DNA of 64,000 nt, taken from Citrobacter sp. RHB25-C09 (GTDB lineage Bacteria; Pseudomonadota; Gammaproteobacteria; Enterobacterales; Enterobacteriaceae). The DNA is taken from positions 3,224,001-3,288,000 of the forward strand of contig NZ_CP057483.1 in assembly GCF_013836145.1 (NCBI RefSeq). The letters are read 5' to 3'. The notes beneath the pieces were generated by a model. It searched no databases, was not told where the DNA came from, and was given only the letters and a program-made list of their open reading frames with translations. A program made the translations under genes and the position numbers. Below are positions 35,375 to 44,567 of the stretch, in pieces. Position 1 is the stretch's first letter. The number at the start of each line of letters is the position of its first letter.

Positions 35375-35988
35375 GCGATCCCCGTAATAATGCCGTTGGT
35401 TACTGTGATTGTTTTGCCGTCGTCACTCCTGAAGGAACCCGTTACGCCACCTTTCCCTTCGGTTTGTAGCGTCCCATATTTCATTAGGCCAAGCACCTCG
35501 CACTCTTCGAGCGTTGTTTTTCCTTCGGTCTGCTCAATATCACCGGTCAGGTACATCGACCCGTCGTGGTCACTATCTCCCTTAATCATCCTGCGTTCGG
35601 TCGGGATACTTATGGCAGTTGCCTGGGGGTTGACGCCACATAACGCGAAGCCGTCAGAGTAATCGTGCATTCTCATTTCTAACGGAGAAACAAAGTCGCT
35701 TCCTGCATACCATGAGTCATAGCAACGCTCTGAGATAAGGACCAGACAGTAATCACCCTCAGAAATTGGCTCTGCAATATAACTTCCACCACCCTGAATA
35801 ATTACAGGAGGAACCTCAATGAATTCAGGCAACTGACGTGATTGACCATCCACAACCCTGTTAACAACAGGTGTACATCCAATCGTTTTATCGTTTACAG
35901 ATGTTATCTTTGCGACGACAATTGTGTGAACATCGACCAGCGCGAAATTCACCCCCTGACCGATGGTGTCGTGAAGTTCTTCAATCAT
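35371..35988 (-). CDS. Baseplate spike protein (Gp138-type N-terminal domain)
   Basis: 205 residues from the ATG at 35988. An earlier start at 36045 would translate through a terminator hairpin and is rejected. The N-terminal part resembles the OB-fold spike domain (NFALVDVHTIVVAKI). The C-terminus is repetitive beta strand with acidic-glycine turns (TEGKGGVTGSFRSDDGKTITVTNG). Probably the membrane-piercing tip under the hub. Confidence 0.78.
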   Translation of the reverse strand: MIEELHDTIGQGVNFALVDVHTIVVAKITSVNDKTIGCTPVVNRVVDGQSRQLPEFIEVPPVIIQGGGSYIAEPISEGDYCLVLISERCYDSWYAGSDFVSPLEMRMHDYSDGFALCGVNPQATAISIPTERRMIKGDSDHDGSMYLTGDIEQTEGKTTLEECEVLGLMKYGTLQTEGKGGVTGSFRSDDGKTITVTNGIITGIA

Positions 35989-36001
35989 GAATTGCGCCCA
36001 T

Positions 36002-36024
36002 AAAAAAACCCGCCGAAGCGGGTT
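36002..36024 (-). terminator. Intrinsic terminator after the bPH2 gene
   Basis: AACCCGCTTCGGCGGGTT hairpin (36007-36024) followed on the minus strand by seven T. It lies between the inserted membrane-protein gene and the spike gene, so it would cut the late operon unless antitermination (by Q) overrides it. Confidence 0.9.
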
Positions 36025-36045
36025 TATGTCATTAATATTTTGCAA

Positions 36046-36465
36046 CTACGCGGACTCAGCAGCTTCCTGCGCCTCAAAGAATCGCTGACGGAATCTCATT
36101 GGGTCTTTGATGAAGCGTATTGGGGCATGCGCAGAACCAGTGTCACTAATTACCAGAGAGCCGTAACCGAAGATGCGCCCAACTATACCCTGCTTAATCT
36201 GCAAGCTTGAAACCTTTTTGATCGGAATTTCTACGGTGTCTCGCTTAATTAATCCAGCTTTTGCAATTAATCGCTTATTTGTTATCCCGGCCTCGTTGGA
36301 GCGAAGAATCAGGTAACCCAGCGGTATAAGTATCAGACCAACAAAAGCCGTTACCGGGGCCAGAATCAAACCCCAGATAACCCATGGTATCAGAGCTAGG
36401 AGAGTGACTTCTCCGCGGTACAAAACCTCTTCCTTGCCAATCAAATTTGAATCGATATAGGACAT
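36046..36465 (-). CDS. Membrane protein with bPH2 domain (moron)
   Basis: 139 residues from the ATG at 36465, which has AAAGGAG 9 bases upstream. Two close membrane segments (about 22-55; LALIPWVIWGLILAPVTAFVGLILIPLGYLIL) precede a bacterial PH-like domain of the YdbS type (ITNKRLIAKAGLIKRDTVEIPIKKVSSLQIKQG). It lies between two baseplate genes with its own terminator downstream and a TATTAT-type promoter upstream (about 36490). Expression from the prophage is likely. Role unknown: superinfection exclusion or envelope change are possibilities. Confidence 0.85.
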   Translation of the reverse strand: MSYIDSNLIGKEEVLYRGEVTLLALIPWVIWGLILAPVTAFVGLILIPLGYLILRSNEAGITNKRLIAKAGLIKRDTVEIPIKKVSSLQIKQGIVGRIFGYGSLVISDTGSAHAPIRFIKDPMRFRQRFFEAQEAAESA

Positions 36466-36548
36466 ATCCCAAAAACTCCTTTGCAAAGGGATTCGGATAA
36501 TATCACCTTACAAAAAATATTTCGATATGTTATCGGGAATGATATTTC

Positions 36549-37499
36549 CTAGGTTATCACTTTGTAATTTCCGGCTGGTCTGGCTGTCACTTTTTGACTC
36601 CATGCCCCGCCGGTATACTGCCCACTGGTTTCAATCTGATAGATCTTATAAACGCCATTCAATGAAGGGTTAGTTACGCTTTCCAGAGAGCACAGCCCAC
36701 CGATGGTCAGCATAGGATTCAATTTCGTATCGAATACGATCTGCCCTTTCGATTGAGGGACCAGTGTGCTTGAGTCAACCTTCTCTTTGTTACTACCCCC
36801 CGGATCGGTTTCTGGGTTGTTAGTGGGTTTTTGCCCCTTCTGGCCGCCGTCATCCTGCGCGCTAATCTTCGTAGCCTGAGGGGTGTTAAGTAGGCCACTA
36901 CGCGCATTCACGACTGGAATGTTACCCGATGTAACCTCATTAGCCTTTAGGATGTGGACGCGCTCATCTTTGATGAAAAATGACTCGTCAGGCGCAAGGG
37001 TATCGGTAAGAATTTTACTGGAGCTACCTACCAGAACCTTCGGCCTGATAAGCGCCTGTTGCTTCGTCACAGAGCCTTTTTTCGTGTTTGGCATGTCCTG
37101 CAAAACGGAATCGACGACCTGATCCTTACCGCGCACCGTGCGCGATGTGAAGGAATTGATATAGTCGTGACCGCCATCTTCGCATTCAAGGCTGACGATG
37201 TGGATCGCACCTTCACGTTTTACCGCCCCGCTTTTAACCGAACCCTGAAATACCTGGCGCAGCTTGCCGTCGTAACCCACCTCGAGGCGAACCGGGATAT
37301 ACTTCTCTTCATCTTCGGACTTGAGCAATTGCAGACGCGTGGAGGGCTTTAGCCCGTTGATGGACACACTCAGCTTGCCGAGTGACTTCTTGTCCACGGT
37401 TTCCAGCGCCTTGAATGACACGGTGATCGGTGGCTCGATAACCACTGCTTGATTGCCGATCCCCACCGTCAGCCGATAGTCACGGTAAAAAGTATCCAT
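36549..37499 (-). CDS. Baseplate hub protein
   Basis: 316 residues from the ATG at 37499, which overlaps the upstream stop as TGATG. The N-terminal beta-rich half (ITVSFKALETVDKKSLGKLSVSINGL) and the C-terminal beta region around a Gly/Asn/Pro-rich linker (about 215-245) match hub proteins of this phage type in position and size. Likely the gp27/gpD equivalent connecting the tube to the spike. Confidence 0.7.
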   Translation of the reverse strand: MDTFYRDYRLTVGIGNQAVVIEPPITVSFKALETVDKKSLGKLSVSINGLKPSTRLQLLKSEDEEKYIPVRLEVGYDGKLRQVFQGSVKSGAVKREGAIHIVSLECEDGGHDYINSFTSRTVRGKDQVVDSVLQDMPNTKKGSVTKQQALIRPKVLVGSSSKILTDTLAPDESFFIKDERVHILKANEVTSGNIPVVNARSGLLNTPQATKISAQDDGGQKGQKPTNNPETDPGGSNKEKVDSSTLVPQSKGQIVFDTKLNPMLTIGGLCSLESVTNPSLNGVYKIYQIETSGQYTGGAWSQKVTARPAGNYKVIT

Positions 37500-37834
37500 C
37501 ACGGCACGTCTCCCCCGCGAATATCAATCATCTCTTCCTGCGTGACCAGATACAATTCGATGCGCCCACTGGCGAAGTCATCAGCCCGATACGGGTCAAT
37601 GCCGGAGCTGTCAGTACAAAGTAACGCGATATCGAAAGGCCAGTTCTTGTGCCGAAAATGAAGCGTTCCCAGCGACAGTTTCACGCCGTCGATGTAATCA
37701 CCGTTGTACTCGACGCGCATTTTCCACATTTCTACCGTGGGCAGATAACGAATAGTGACCACAGCCTCACCACGCTCGAACAGCAGTACGTGGCGCTGGA
37801 TAGGTTCGTCGGTGATGTTGGTTATCGGATCCAT
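37499..37834 (-). CDS. Phage baseplate plug-type protein
   Basis: 111 residues, beta-rich (ERGEAVVTIRYLPTVEMWKMRVEYNGDYIDGVKLSLG). Proteins of this pattern occur between the LysM/baseplate gene and hub gene in contractile-tailed phages and are called baseplate plugs. Exact family not confirmed. Coupled to the hub gene by a 1-base overlap. Confidence 0.65.
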   Translation of the reverse strand: MDPITNITDEPIQRHVLLFERGEAVVTIRYLPTVEMWKMRVEYNGDYIDGVKLSLGTLHFRHKNWPFDIALLCTDSSGIDPYRADDFASGRIELYLVTQEEMIDIRGGDVP

Positions 37835-37846
37835 GCGTTACTCTCA

Positions 37847-38653
37847 TTAGAATAAAGATTTCGCCGCCCCTTTTAACGAGGTCATGACTGATTTTGACCG
37901 GCTGGTCCCGTTACTTTTTTTAGAATTATCAGCGGGCGTCTGCGCCCCCTTATTAGCAACACCCGCCGTTTTTGATTTAGCGGCTGCCGACGGCGATTTA
38001 AAGTGCTGCTCTATCGGTGCGGTAGTCAGTTGAGTGAAGGAGATTTTTGTAAAACTGGCTTCAAACTTAGTTTCCATCGTTTGATTGTCGGTACTGATGG
38101 TCAGGCCGCTTAACGCCATATTTTCATGGGTGCGATAATCCACCTCCACGGAAATAAGCTGCTTGCCGTAGTACACCCCCTCAATGAAGTCGAGAAATTG
38201 CTCACGTATACCTTTAGCGCCACCAGTAGACGGGTTGCCCACCAGCCCAAACAGGTCGGCTCCTTTATCAGCCAGGCGTTTTGCCTTTAAGATGGCCTGC
38301 TCTGCGCGGTCGGCAATCTCATTCATTTTCTGCAACTGCTGCTGCGTCTTTGCGGGGATATACTCCAGCACCTCACCGTACTTCGAATAATCTGGCATCA
38401 GGCTAAAAGAAGAGTTTGGTTTCGCATCGACATAGATATCGGCAACAACACCACTGATTTTTATCGTCAGCGGGCCATTAATAATATCGTCAGACGCATT
38501 ACTACCATCCTCCAGTACGTCTACAGGAACCTGAGATGGGTATTCAGTAGCGTCACTCACCCGGGCAAACATTGAGAACCCGCCGATCCCTACCTTTTTA
38601 ACAGTATCTTTGCCCGAAGATTGCGCCTGCATGAGGCCGTCCAGAATTCCCAT
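37847..38653 (-). CDS. Phage baseplate/tail protein of unknown fold
   Basis: 268 residues immediately after the tape measure gene (1-base overlap). A middle helix (TQQQLQKMNEIADRAEQAILKAKRLADKG) sits between beta segments, and the tail is Ser/Lys-rich (TPADNSKKSNGTSRSKS). From its place it may be the tube-terminating or initiator protein near the baseplate; not recognised further. Confidence 0.6.
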   Translation of the reverse strand: MGILDGLMQAQSSGKDTVKKVGIGGFSMFARVSDATEYPSQVPVDVLEDGSNASDDIINGPLTIKISGVVADIYVDAKPNSSFSLMPDYSKYGEVLEYIPAKTQQQLQKMNEIADRAEQAILKAKRLADKGADLFGLVGNPSTGGAKGIREQFLDFIEGVYYGKQLISVEVDYRTHENMALSGLTISTDNQTMETKFEASFTKISFTQLTTAPIEQHFKSPSAAAKSKTAGVANKGAQTPADNSKKSNGTSRSKSVMTSLKGAAKSLF

Positions 38654-40239
38654 TAACGCCCTCCTCTGCCACTCAACCGGTTGGCATCCTTCATGTTTTG
38701 TTGCAGGCTATCTGCCGCAGTATTCCCGGCGACAACTGGATCGGATGTGTTGATGTGAATCGTGTTCTGCTGGTTGATGCTTGAATTGCTTGTCACGCCA
38801 CCACCAGCGATCCCCACCGCAGCATTCATGCCGTAAGGAATACCATCAGGACTCATGCCACCGTTACCGCCGCCGGTTACACCCTGTTGCTGTTCATCCT
38901 CACCAAACCCGAAGAATGATTTTGTGGCGTTCCAGGCGTTTGAGGCCGCGTTGTTAATCGTGTTTTTGATGGTCTCGCCGAGGTTTGCAAACAGCCCGAG
39001 AACCCACTGCATAAACTCATCAAAGGGCTTTCTCAGCAATGCAACACTCTCGGTGAAGGATTTCACAACGTCATCCCAGGCCCCCTGGAAATCCCCTGTG
39101 ACCAGCTTACTTAGCGCGCTAAAGAGCAGCTTGATATTCTCAATGCCCTGTTTGAATATCTCGATAATGTAATCGACCACCACCATGACAGCGTCTTTAA
39201 TCGCCAACAAACCTGGGACGATATCGATCCCCCAGGTGTCTTTGAAGAAATCAGCAATAACACTTTGGCCGCCTTCCATAGCAGTCAGCAAATCATCGAT
39301 AACCAGAACGATGCCCAGTATGGCTGCGGTGATAAGGACTACTGGTGACATCAGCACGCCCATTACTGTTGCCAGTCCTCCGGTAACCAACCACCACGCG
39401 GCAAATGCAATGGTGATAGCAGCAACTATCGGCAGGAATCGGCGGATCATCCCCATGACGGAGAAAATAATTTCTCCAAGATAGGTCAATCCGTTTTTGA
39501 TGAGATCCTTGTTTGCAATGAGAAAGTCCGTAAACCCATCCACCAGGTCTTTCAGCACTGGCACAAATCCGACGGCAACCTGAAATTTGATACCATCAAA
39601 ACCTTTCCCCAGCGTAGTCAGAGAATCGTTGTAGGCCGCAAACTGATCGGCCTGGTCTTGCGTCACAACACCAAGCGCCTCAGCCTTGTTCTGCAACGAT
39701 GATATTTCTTCGCCCGTCATGGATAGCAACTGCACCATGGAACGGTCTATACCCATCTTATCCAGAACAGAAAACTTCTCTGCCTGGCTCATGCCGTGCA
39801 GTTTGTCGGCCAGTTCACGAAAAATCACATCGGAGTTTTTTACCTGCCCGTTCATATCCTTGAACTGAAGGCCCAGCCTTTCAGCAACGTCTTTTGCTTC
39901 CCCCTCTCCGGTGGAAACGAACTCCCCCACTCTTTTTGTCATCTCACCGAGCGAAGCCTGCAACGCATCAACACTTGAACCATTTACGGACGCCGCGTAA
40001 CCCAGTGTCTGAACGGTCTCGATCGCCACACCCGTTTCCCGGGAGAACTGGACCAGCGGATCAATAGACTGACTGACAGACGTCACCCAGCCAGCAACTC
40101 CTGCAGCCGAACCGGCGATAGCAGCCCCAAGACCGGCAAGCAGACCAATAGACGCTTTCAGATTCGCATTGAAGGTTTCCTGCGGCGCCAGATCACCGAT
40201 AAAGCCGAATTTGGTAATAAGCTCGTTAACTATCGCCAT
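38653..40239 (-). CDS. Tail tape measure protein
   Basis: 528 residues from the ATG at 40239 (MAIVNELITKFGF). There is a Gly/Ala-rich hydrophobic stretch at about 25-50, a long helical region, two to three further hydrophobic segments (about 255-335), and a Gly/Gln-rich C-terminus. This layout, and its position downstream of chaperone-like genes, identify the tape measure. The short length predicts a fairly short tail. Confidence 0.92.
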   Translation of the reverse strand: MAIVNELITKFGFIGDLAPQETFNANLKASIGLLAGLGAAIAGSAAGVAGWVTSVSQSIDPLVQFSRETGVAIETVQTLGYAASVNGSSVDALQASLGEMTKRVGEFVSTGEGEAKDVAERLGLQFKDMNGQVKNSDVIFRELADKLHGMSQAEKFSVLDKMGIDRSMVQLLSMTGEEISSLQNKAEALGVVTQDQADQFAAYNDSLTTLGKGFDGIKFQVAVGFVPVLKDLVDGFTDFLIANKDLIKNGLTYLGEIIFSVMGMIRRFLPIVAAITIAFAAWWLVTGGLATVMGVLMSPVVLITAAILGIVLVIDDLLTAMEGGQSVIADFFKDTWGIDIVPGLLAIKDAVMVVVDYIIEIFKQGIENIKLLFSALSKLVTGDFQGAWDDVVKSFTESVALLRKPFDEFMQWVLGLFANLGETIKNTINNAASNAWNATKSFFGFGEDEQQQGVTGGGNGGMSPDGIPYGMNAAVGIAGGGVTSNSSINQQNTIHINTSDPVVAGNTAADSLQQNMKDANRLSGRGGR

Positions 40240-40384
40240 TCCGCGCCTTCTCCATCTCGTAGTGTTGAATGTCTGCGCTGATATTCTCGAACTCAAGCAT
40301 GTCAAACAGCTCAGGTGTGTCTAATTTAACAAGTTCGTGATAGGGGCCGTATCCGGCCTTTGATAGCGCCAGATACATGCTCAT
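40226..40384 (-). CDS. Small phage protein ahead of the tape measure
   Basis: 52 residues from the ATG at 40384 (MSMYLALSKAGYGPYHELVKLD, then LFDMLEFENISADIQHYEMEKA). It overlaps the tape measure start by 14 bp and follows the chaperone gene after 8 bp. I recall short proteins of this type in the same position, in the place of lambda gpT. It could be made separately or, as in lambda G/GT, by frameshifting; I see no clear slippery site. Confidence 0.75.
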   Translation of the reverse strand: MSMYLALSKAGYGPYHELVKLDTPELFDMLEFENISADIQHYEMEKARNGDS

Positions 40385-40392
40385 GTCGTCGC

Positions 40393-40806
40393 TTATGTTC
40401 GAGGATTTAACGTAAATTTCTGAACGTCTGGAGCTTCTGAACGTGAGTTCATATTGCTCCCGCCCATAAAAGGCAGGCTGATAACCTGAAGCGCTGTTGT
40501 GATTAGCATGACGTAATCACCAGGGTAGGATTCGAAGTGTTCCGGCTGCTTGGACAGTTGCACACCGTCAAACAGAACGTAATCGGACATCAGGCGTTCA
40601 ATTTCCTCGAATCGCTCTGAGTCCAGAAACTCAAGAGACTGCCGCGATAACTCAGAGGCAATGCCTGTGAAGAAGGCAAAAACCTTGCGGCGTTTTTTGT
40701 GCGTCATCGCTGCAAAGTCGTAGCGGTTGCCGTTAATCTCAGCAAAACCGTCATCGTAGACCGCCTTGATCATCTCGAGTGCTTTTTTCTGCTGTTCTTT
40801 AGACAT
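40393..40806 (-). CDS. Tail assembly chaperone-type protein
   Basis: 137 residues, acidic/basic and helical (KKRRKVFAFFTGIASELSRQSLEFLDSERFEEIERL), between tube and tape measure genes, where tail assembly chaperones lie. Sequence assignment to a family is weak; position is the main support. Confidence 0.68.
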   Translation of the reverse strand: MSKEQQKKALEMIKAVYDDGFAEINGNRYDFAAMTHKKRRKVFAFFTGIASELSRQSLEFLDSERFEEIERLMSDYVLFDGVQLSKQPEHFESYPGDYVMLITTALQVISLPFMGGSNMNSRSEAPDVQKFTLNPRT

Positions 40807-40814
40807 ATCTGGCC

Positions 40815-41246
40815 TTATACGTTACGCACGACATTGCGGTACTCAATGGTGTATTCCATTAGTGCGTTAACGTCCTGGTTGTTTTTGGTTTGCGTCGGTT
40901 GTGTAGTGATAGAACCGGCCTGTAGATCGTAGGTTTCCTTCAGTGCCGCACCGTCGCGCACGAACGACTCTTTAACTGAGCCGTTAAGGACAACGGGGAT
41001 CGCGGCGTTGCGCTGCTGGTTAAGCCAGATATCATCGTTAGAAAATTTCTGGACACGTATCACCATCACATGCACCCCGGCATCAACACGCCCGGAGATT
41101 GTGACGCCGTTATTCGCACTATTGGCGCGGCTTGTAAGCGGATTGGATGGCGTCAGCGTGACGTAGTCCCCCGCAGCGATATCCGTGATGATTCGCCCAT
41201 TCAGAACGATGGTCGCGGTATCTGCACTGATAACAATCTGAGACAT
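40815..41246 (-). CDS. Tail tube protein (DUF3277-like)
   Basis: 143 residues, beta-rich, with the tube-type pattern DAGVHVMVIRVQKFSNDDIWLNQQ. It follows the sheath gene by 10 bp, the standard sheath-tube order of contractile tails. Confidence 0.8.
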   Translation of the reverse strand: MSQIVISADTATIVLNGRIITDIAAGDYVTLTPSNPLTSRANSANNGVTISGRVDAGVHVMVIRVQKFSNDDIWLNQQRNAAIPVVLNGSVKESFVRDGAALKETYDLQAGSITTQPTQTKNNQDVNALMEYTIEYRNVVRNV

Positions 41247-41256
41247 TTACCGCTCC

Positions 41257-42759
41257 TTATTTATTGAAATTGATGATGATATCGGCACTGTGAACAGCAC
41301 CAGCATTCTTCACTGCTACCTGAACAACCGGGGATTTGCGTTCCTGCCTGTCTGCGGTTGACTGGTCTTTCAGGTCACCGGCCAGCACGTAATACCCGTT
41401 TTGCTCGATATTTCGCAGAAACATATCCCGATCCCCGAAGAAGTCAGGCAGCGTCCAGGTACCCGGATTGAACACCCCAGCCTTCACAAACCCATGCGTG
41501 GTTTTCTCTACACAGTCCTCTAACTGATCAACGCCATAATAGGTTTGTGGGACTTTAGTCGGCGTGGTTTTAAGGAGGTTGAAGGAATCCGTCTGCACTG
41601 CGTCAACGTAGGCCATCAGGTTATAGACGTTGTCGACAAAATCATTAGCACCGCTCGACAGCACGCAGGGAACGTCTTTAATCGTGGTGTAGATGTCGAG
41701 ACCTACGCGCTTCGCTTTGTCGATCTCCGTCTGCTCATAACTTTCGGCCGGCACGTTCATCGTTTTGAGGTGCAAAGTGATTGCAGTGCGTTCTCCGTTG
41801 AAATTAACGGTATGCGTGCGCGCCATATAGCTGACACCAAATTTCCGGTTGCCTGCTTTGCTGTAGAGCATGCGGAAATTACTCTGGCTGGCGAGTGTGA
41901 CCGCCCATGCAGGGTTAGTCGGGTCAACTTCCAGAGCTGCCAAACCGGTAAATGTCTCATACACGATTACCGCATTCGCTTTAGCCCATGAAGCGATCAA
42001 CGGCACCTGCACATCGAGAATTTTGTCGATGAAAGCTGCACCTTTTATGTTGACCTGTGCTTTAAGTTTACTGAGAGACTCCAGTTGTGTTTCAGGTGAA
42101 ATCTCAGTTGATGCGCTACCATTTACCAGCGAAGCGCCGGAACCCTCCGCAACCGCCAGCAGATCGCCAATAAAAGAGCCACCATCCAGCACTGTCGGAT
42201 AACCAACAACAGAGTTAGTCCCTGTCGATTTGCTGGTAATCGCTATACGGCTGCCATCAAAAACAACCGATGCAACATCTGGCGTAATTTTCGCCTGGAT
42301 TTGGGCGATTACATCTGCCAGTGTCGTCGCCGTCATGCCATTAATTTCGGTCACATCGTGCTTCGTACCGTCAATCTCAATACTGAATGACCAGTCAGAC
42401 TTCTCGCGTAACGCTGGCAGTAAGACCGCCTGAGAAATCTCACCGCCACGCAGTACACCGCTGGTCGCAGGCAGCGTTTCCCCGGCAGCGTTCCAGTAAC
42501 CGACGATCAGCGTGCCGCCCGCGGATACCGGGTTAGGACTGGTCCCGAAAAACACATTCGCAAAAGCTGCGGTGACCGAAGAAGCCCCCCAGTCCTGTTC
42601 GACAGCAGATGCACTTTTGTATGAACGCCAGCGTTCAGCGGTGCTCAATACGCCCGTCTGGCTGGTCAGAATTGCGCAGACGTTGATGTTATCGCGCGCC
42701 GCCGCCCGCCCCTCTTCGAGAAGCGTCACATTAATGACGTTATTAATTGATGCCGACAT
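41257..42759 (-). CDS. Contractile tail sheath (DUF3383)
   Basis: 500 residues resembling DUF3383 sheath proteins: N-terminal INNVINVTLLEEGRAAARDNINV, a middle with VSYMARTHTVNFNGERTAITLHLK, and a C-terminal domain ending VAVKNAGAVHSADIIINFNK that would interlock with neighbours. Establishes a myovirus-type tail. Confidence 0.88.
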   Translation of the reverse strand: MSASINNVINVTLLEEGRAAARDNINVCAILTSQTGVLSTAERWRSYKSASAVEQDWGASSVTAAFANVFFGTSPNPVSAGGTLIVGYWNAAGETLPATSGVLRGGEISQAVLLPALREKSDWSFSIEIDGTKHDVTEINGMTATTLADVIAQIQAKITPDVASVVFDGSRIAITSKSTGTNSVVGYPTVLDGGSFIGDLLAVAEGSGASLVNGSASTEISPETQLESLSKLKAQVNIKGAAFIDKILDVQVPLIASWAKANAVIVYETFTGLAALEVDPTNPAWAVTLASQSNFRMLYSKAGNRKFGVSYMARTHTVNFNGERTAITLHLKTMNVPAESYEQTEIDKAKRVGLDIYTTIKDVPCVLSSGANDFVDNVYNLMAYVDAVQTDSFNLLKTTPTKVPQTYYGVDQLEDCVEKTTHGFVKAGVFNPGTWTLPDFFGDRDMFLRNIEQNGYYVLAGDLKDQSTADRQERKSPVVQVAVKNAGAVHSADIIINFNK

Positions 42760-43248
42760 TTATTTGTCCTCTAAAAATTGAAACTGCGGCGTATCGATGC
42801 GCAGCGTCTGCACGTCCCGAGCAGGGGCATACTGAACATTGAAACTCAGGTGAACACGATTACCGTGGGACTGCCCCAGGAGTTGCCCCACATCGATGAT
42901 GTTTGAGACAGCCATGATGGTGAGTGAATGCGTGCGGCGCAGTTCGTTCGCGTGCTGGCTTTCACTCAGCATCAGGAAGCTTTCAGCGTTGACGTAAGCC
43001 TTATCCCCGTAAAACTCCAGTACAATCGCGTGGCTCACTGAGGCGCTATATGTCATCACTTCAGCGTCACCATTAAAGCGCTGGCCCCGGGCCAGCACTG
43101 ATTGCGGTAGTGAGCCGTTTACCACGATATAACTGGTGGAAAAGTCGGACGCCTGCACGTTCCGACGGTCGAACTTGATCAGTTGCTCGTCGTAGTCCAG
43201 AAGGTCACGCACGAAACGCGCGACAGCTTTCAGATGGGGTTGTGTCAT
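42760..43248 (-). CDS. Phage neck/tail-terminator-like protein
   Basis: 162 residues directly upstream of the sheath. It resembles the LIC_12616-type neck family in layout: an N-terminal helix, then FSTSYIVVNGSLPQSVLARGQRF and a beta-rich C-terminus. Probably caps the tail tube at the neck. Overlaps the next gene by 4 bp. Confidence 0.65.
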   Translation of the reverse strand: MTQPHLKAVARFVRDLLDYDEQLIKFDRRNVQASDFSTSYIVVNGSLPQSVLARGQRFNGDAEVMTYSASVSHAIVLEFYGDKAYVNAESFLMLSESQHANELRRTHSLTIMAVSNIIDVGQLLGQSHGNRVHLSFNVQYAPARDVQTLRIDTPQFQFLEDK

Positions 43249-43601
43249 GGCGTTGGCACCAGTAGCGAGAGCCGGGTTTCCTCGGCGATGACAGCGCAGA
43301 ATCCGTAATCCATAAAATCGGCCGGGGACACGACTTTGTAGTCCTTGCCTCCCTTCTCAATAAACTGACCGGTTTCAATTTTCAGCCGTGCATGAATCAG
43401 CAGATATTCTTTCGACCAGTCCAGGCTATCCAGCGTCAGATTCTCTTTGTTCGCACTTTGCACCACCGCCAGAATGTCCTGGCTGTTAACAGTCACGACC
43501 GGTTCAAAATCGATGGTGGTTTCAGTGCGGGTTTTGAGTTTTACAGGCTGTTCCCAGCCGATTAACGCTTCGCTCATATCAAGGTCTGATAAGTCGCTCA
43601 C
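43245..43601 (-). CDS. Head-tail connector-type protein
   Basis: 118 residues, beta-rich with a helical N-terminus (ALIGWEQPVKLKTRTETTIDFEPVVTV). It lies in a run of four overlapping genes between capsid and sheath, where head-closure proteins are encoded. Not recognised with certainty. Confidence 0.6.
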   Translation of the reverse strand: MSDLSDLDMSEALIGWEQPVKLKTRTETTIDFEPVVTVNSQDILAVVQSANKENLTLDSLDWSKEYLLIHARLKIETGQFIEKGGKDYKVVSPADFMDYGFCAVIAEETRLSLLVPTP

Positions 43602-44170
43602 TTACGAACCTCCCACGTTATGGCACCACGCAGGGCGCCTGTATCAATTAACGGCGCAGACGATCCTTTAGCCTTTTTAGTTGCAGCAGTGATATCCGGC
43701 CACGTGCCATACCCGGCAGTCTCAAAGGCCTTCACGCTGATATTTCGCGCCGTCGCGCCTATCAAATTTAAAGCGGTGTCAGCATCCATACACCCGGAGC
43801 CTACGGCTTCACAGGCCTTTTCGATTGCCCGATTAATTTCCGACTTTTTGAGGGTGAAAGGAGCGCGAAGAAAGGAGCGTTCGGGAATAGTTATCTTGTG
43901 GGCTGCCGTAAAGCCGCTAACCGGTCCCATGAAGGTCTTGCGGGTAAACGTAGCTTTTCCACCGGTTGCCATATACCCCGTCCCGCCAGGGTGATCGATT
44001 TCAGCACCGAACTCGTGAACCGCCCCGATCTCAATTATCGATGTTCCGTCATCGTGGGTTTTATTTCCCACCTTGCCCGCTGGCAAACCTACTGCAACGT
44101 AATGCGTTTTCATCGCCTGCAGGTTCTTCAGGTATTCGGTGGTAAGCTTTAGCGTTTCTTCCGGAGTCAT
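43598..44170 (-). CDS. HK97 gp10-like neck protein
   Basis: 190 residues with the pattern of gp10-family neck proteins: EIGAVHEFGAEID near residue 50, then IPERSFLRAPFTLKKSEINRAIEKA, and a C-terminal PLIDTGALRGAITWEVR. Completes the head-tail joint. Overlaps the next gene by 4 bp. Confidence 0.8.
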   Translation of the reverse strand: MTPEETLKLTTEYLKNLQAMKTHYVAVGLPAGKVGNKTHDDGTSIIEIGAVHEFGAEIDHPGGTGYMATGGKATFTRKTFMGPVSGFTAAHKITIPERSFLRAPFTLKKSEINRAIEKACEAVGSGCMDADTALNLIGATARNISVKAFETAGYGTWPDITAATKKAKGSSAPLIDTGALRGAITWEVRK

Positions 44171-44190
44171 AAAAAACCACTCCCTGATAA

Positions 44191-44553
44191 CTACCGTATT
44201 GCCAGTACATGCACACCTACCAGCTTACGAAGCCTCAGGTACTCCTGACCGAATGAGCTTGAGCCGTATCCATCATGGCTGGCCCCAAACCCGGCATCGG
44301 GCGCAGAGTAGCCCAGAGACACACCTGCAACGGATCGGCTGGTGATTGTCTGTAGGGGTTTCCCGTTACTACTTCCGGAGGGAGTGAGCGCGCCAGCCGC
44401 ATACAGCAGATGCGCCGCTAAAGCATGAAGCCCTTGCTCGTAGAGCTTGTTCCACACCTTGCGGCTCATCTGGTTAGCTGCATCCTGTAGCGCCCCCTCT
44501 ATGCGTGCAGGGGCAACACTGGCGAACTCGGGGTAACGAACGGTGAATTCCAT
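44191..44553 (-). CDS. DUF4054-type head completion protein
   Basis: 120 residues from the ATG at 44553 (MEFTVRYPEFASVAPARIEGAL), whose N-terminal pattern is characteristic of DUF4054 head adaptors. The long upstream extension in this frame would overlap the capsid gene and is rejected. Located directly after the capsid gene. Confidence 0.82.
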   Translation of the reverse strand: MEFTVRYPEFASVAPARIEGALQDAANQMSRKVWNKLYEQGLHALAAHLLYAAGALTPSGSSNGKPLQTITSRSVAGVSLGYSAPDAGFGASHDGYGSSSFGQEYLRLRKLVGVHVLAIR

Positions 44554-44567
44554 GCTACCCCCTGTGA

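Noticed and set aside
36007..36045. Upstream start (36045) for the spike gene
   Set aside because: It would place an intrinsic terminator hairpin inside the coding sequence; the ATG at 35988 is just downstream of it.
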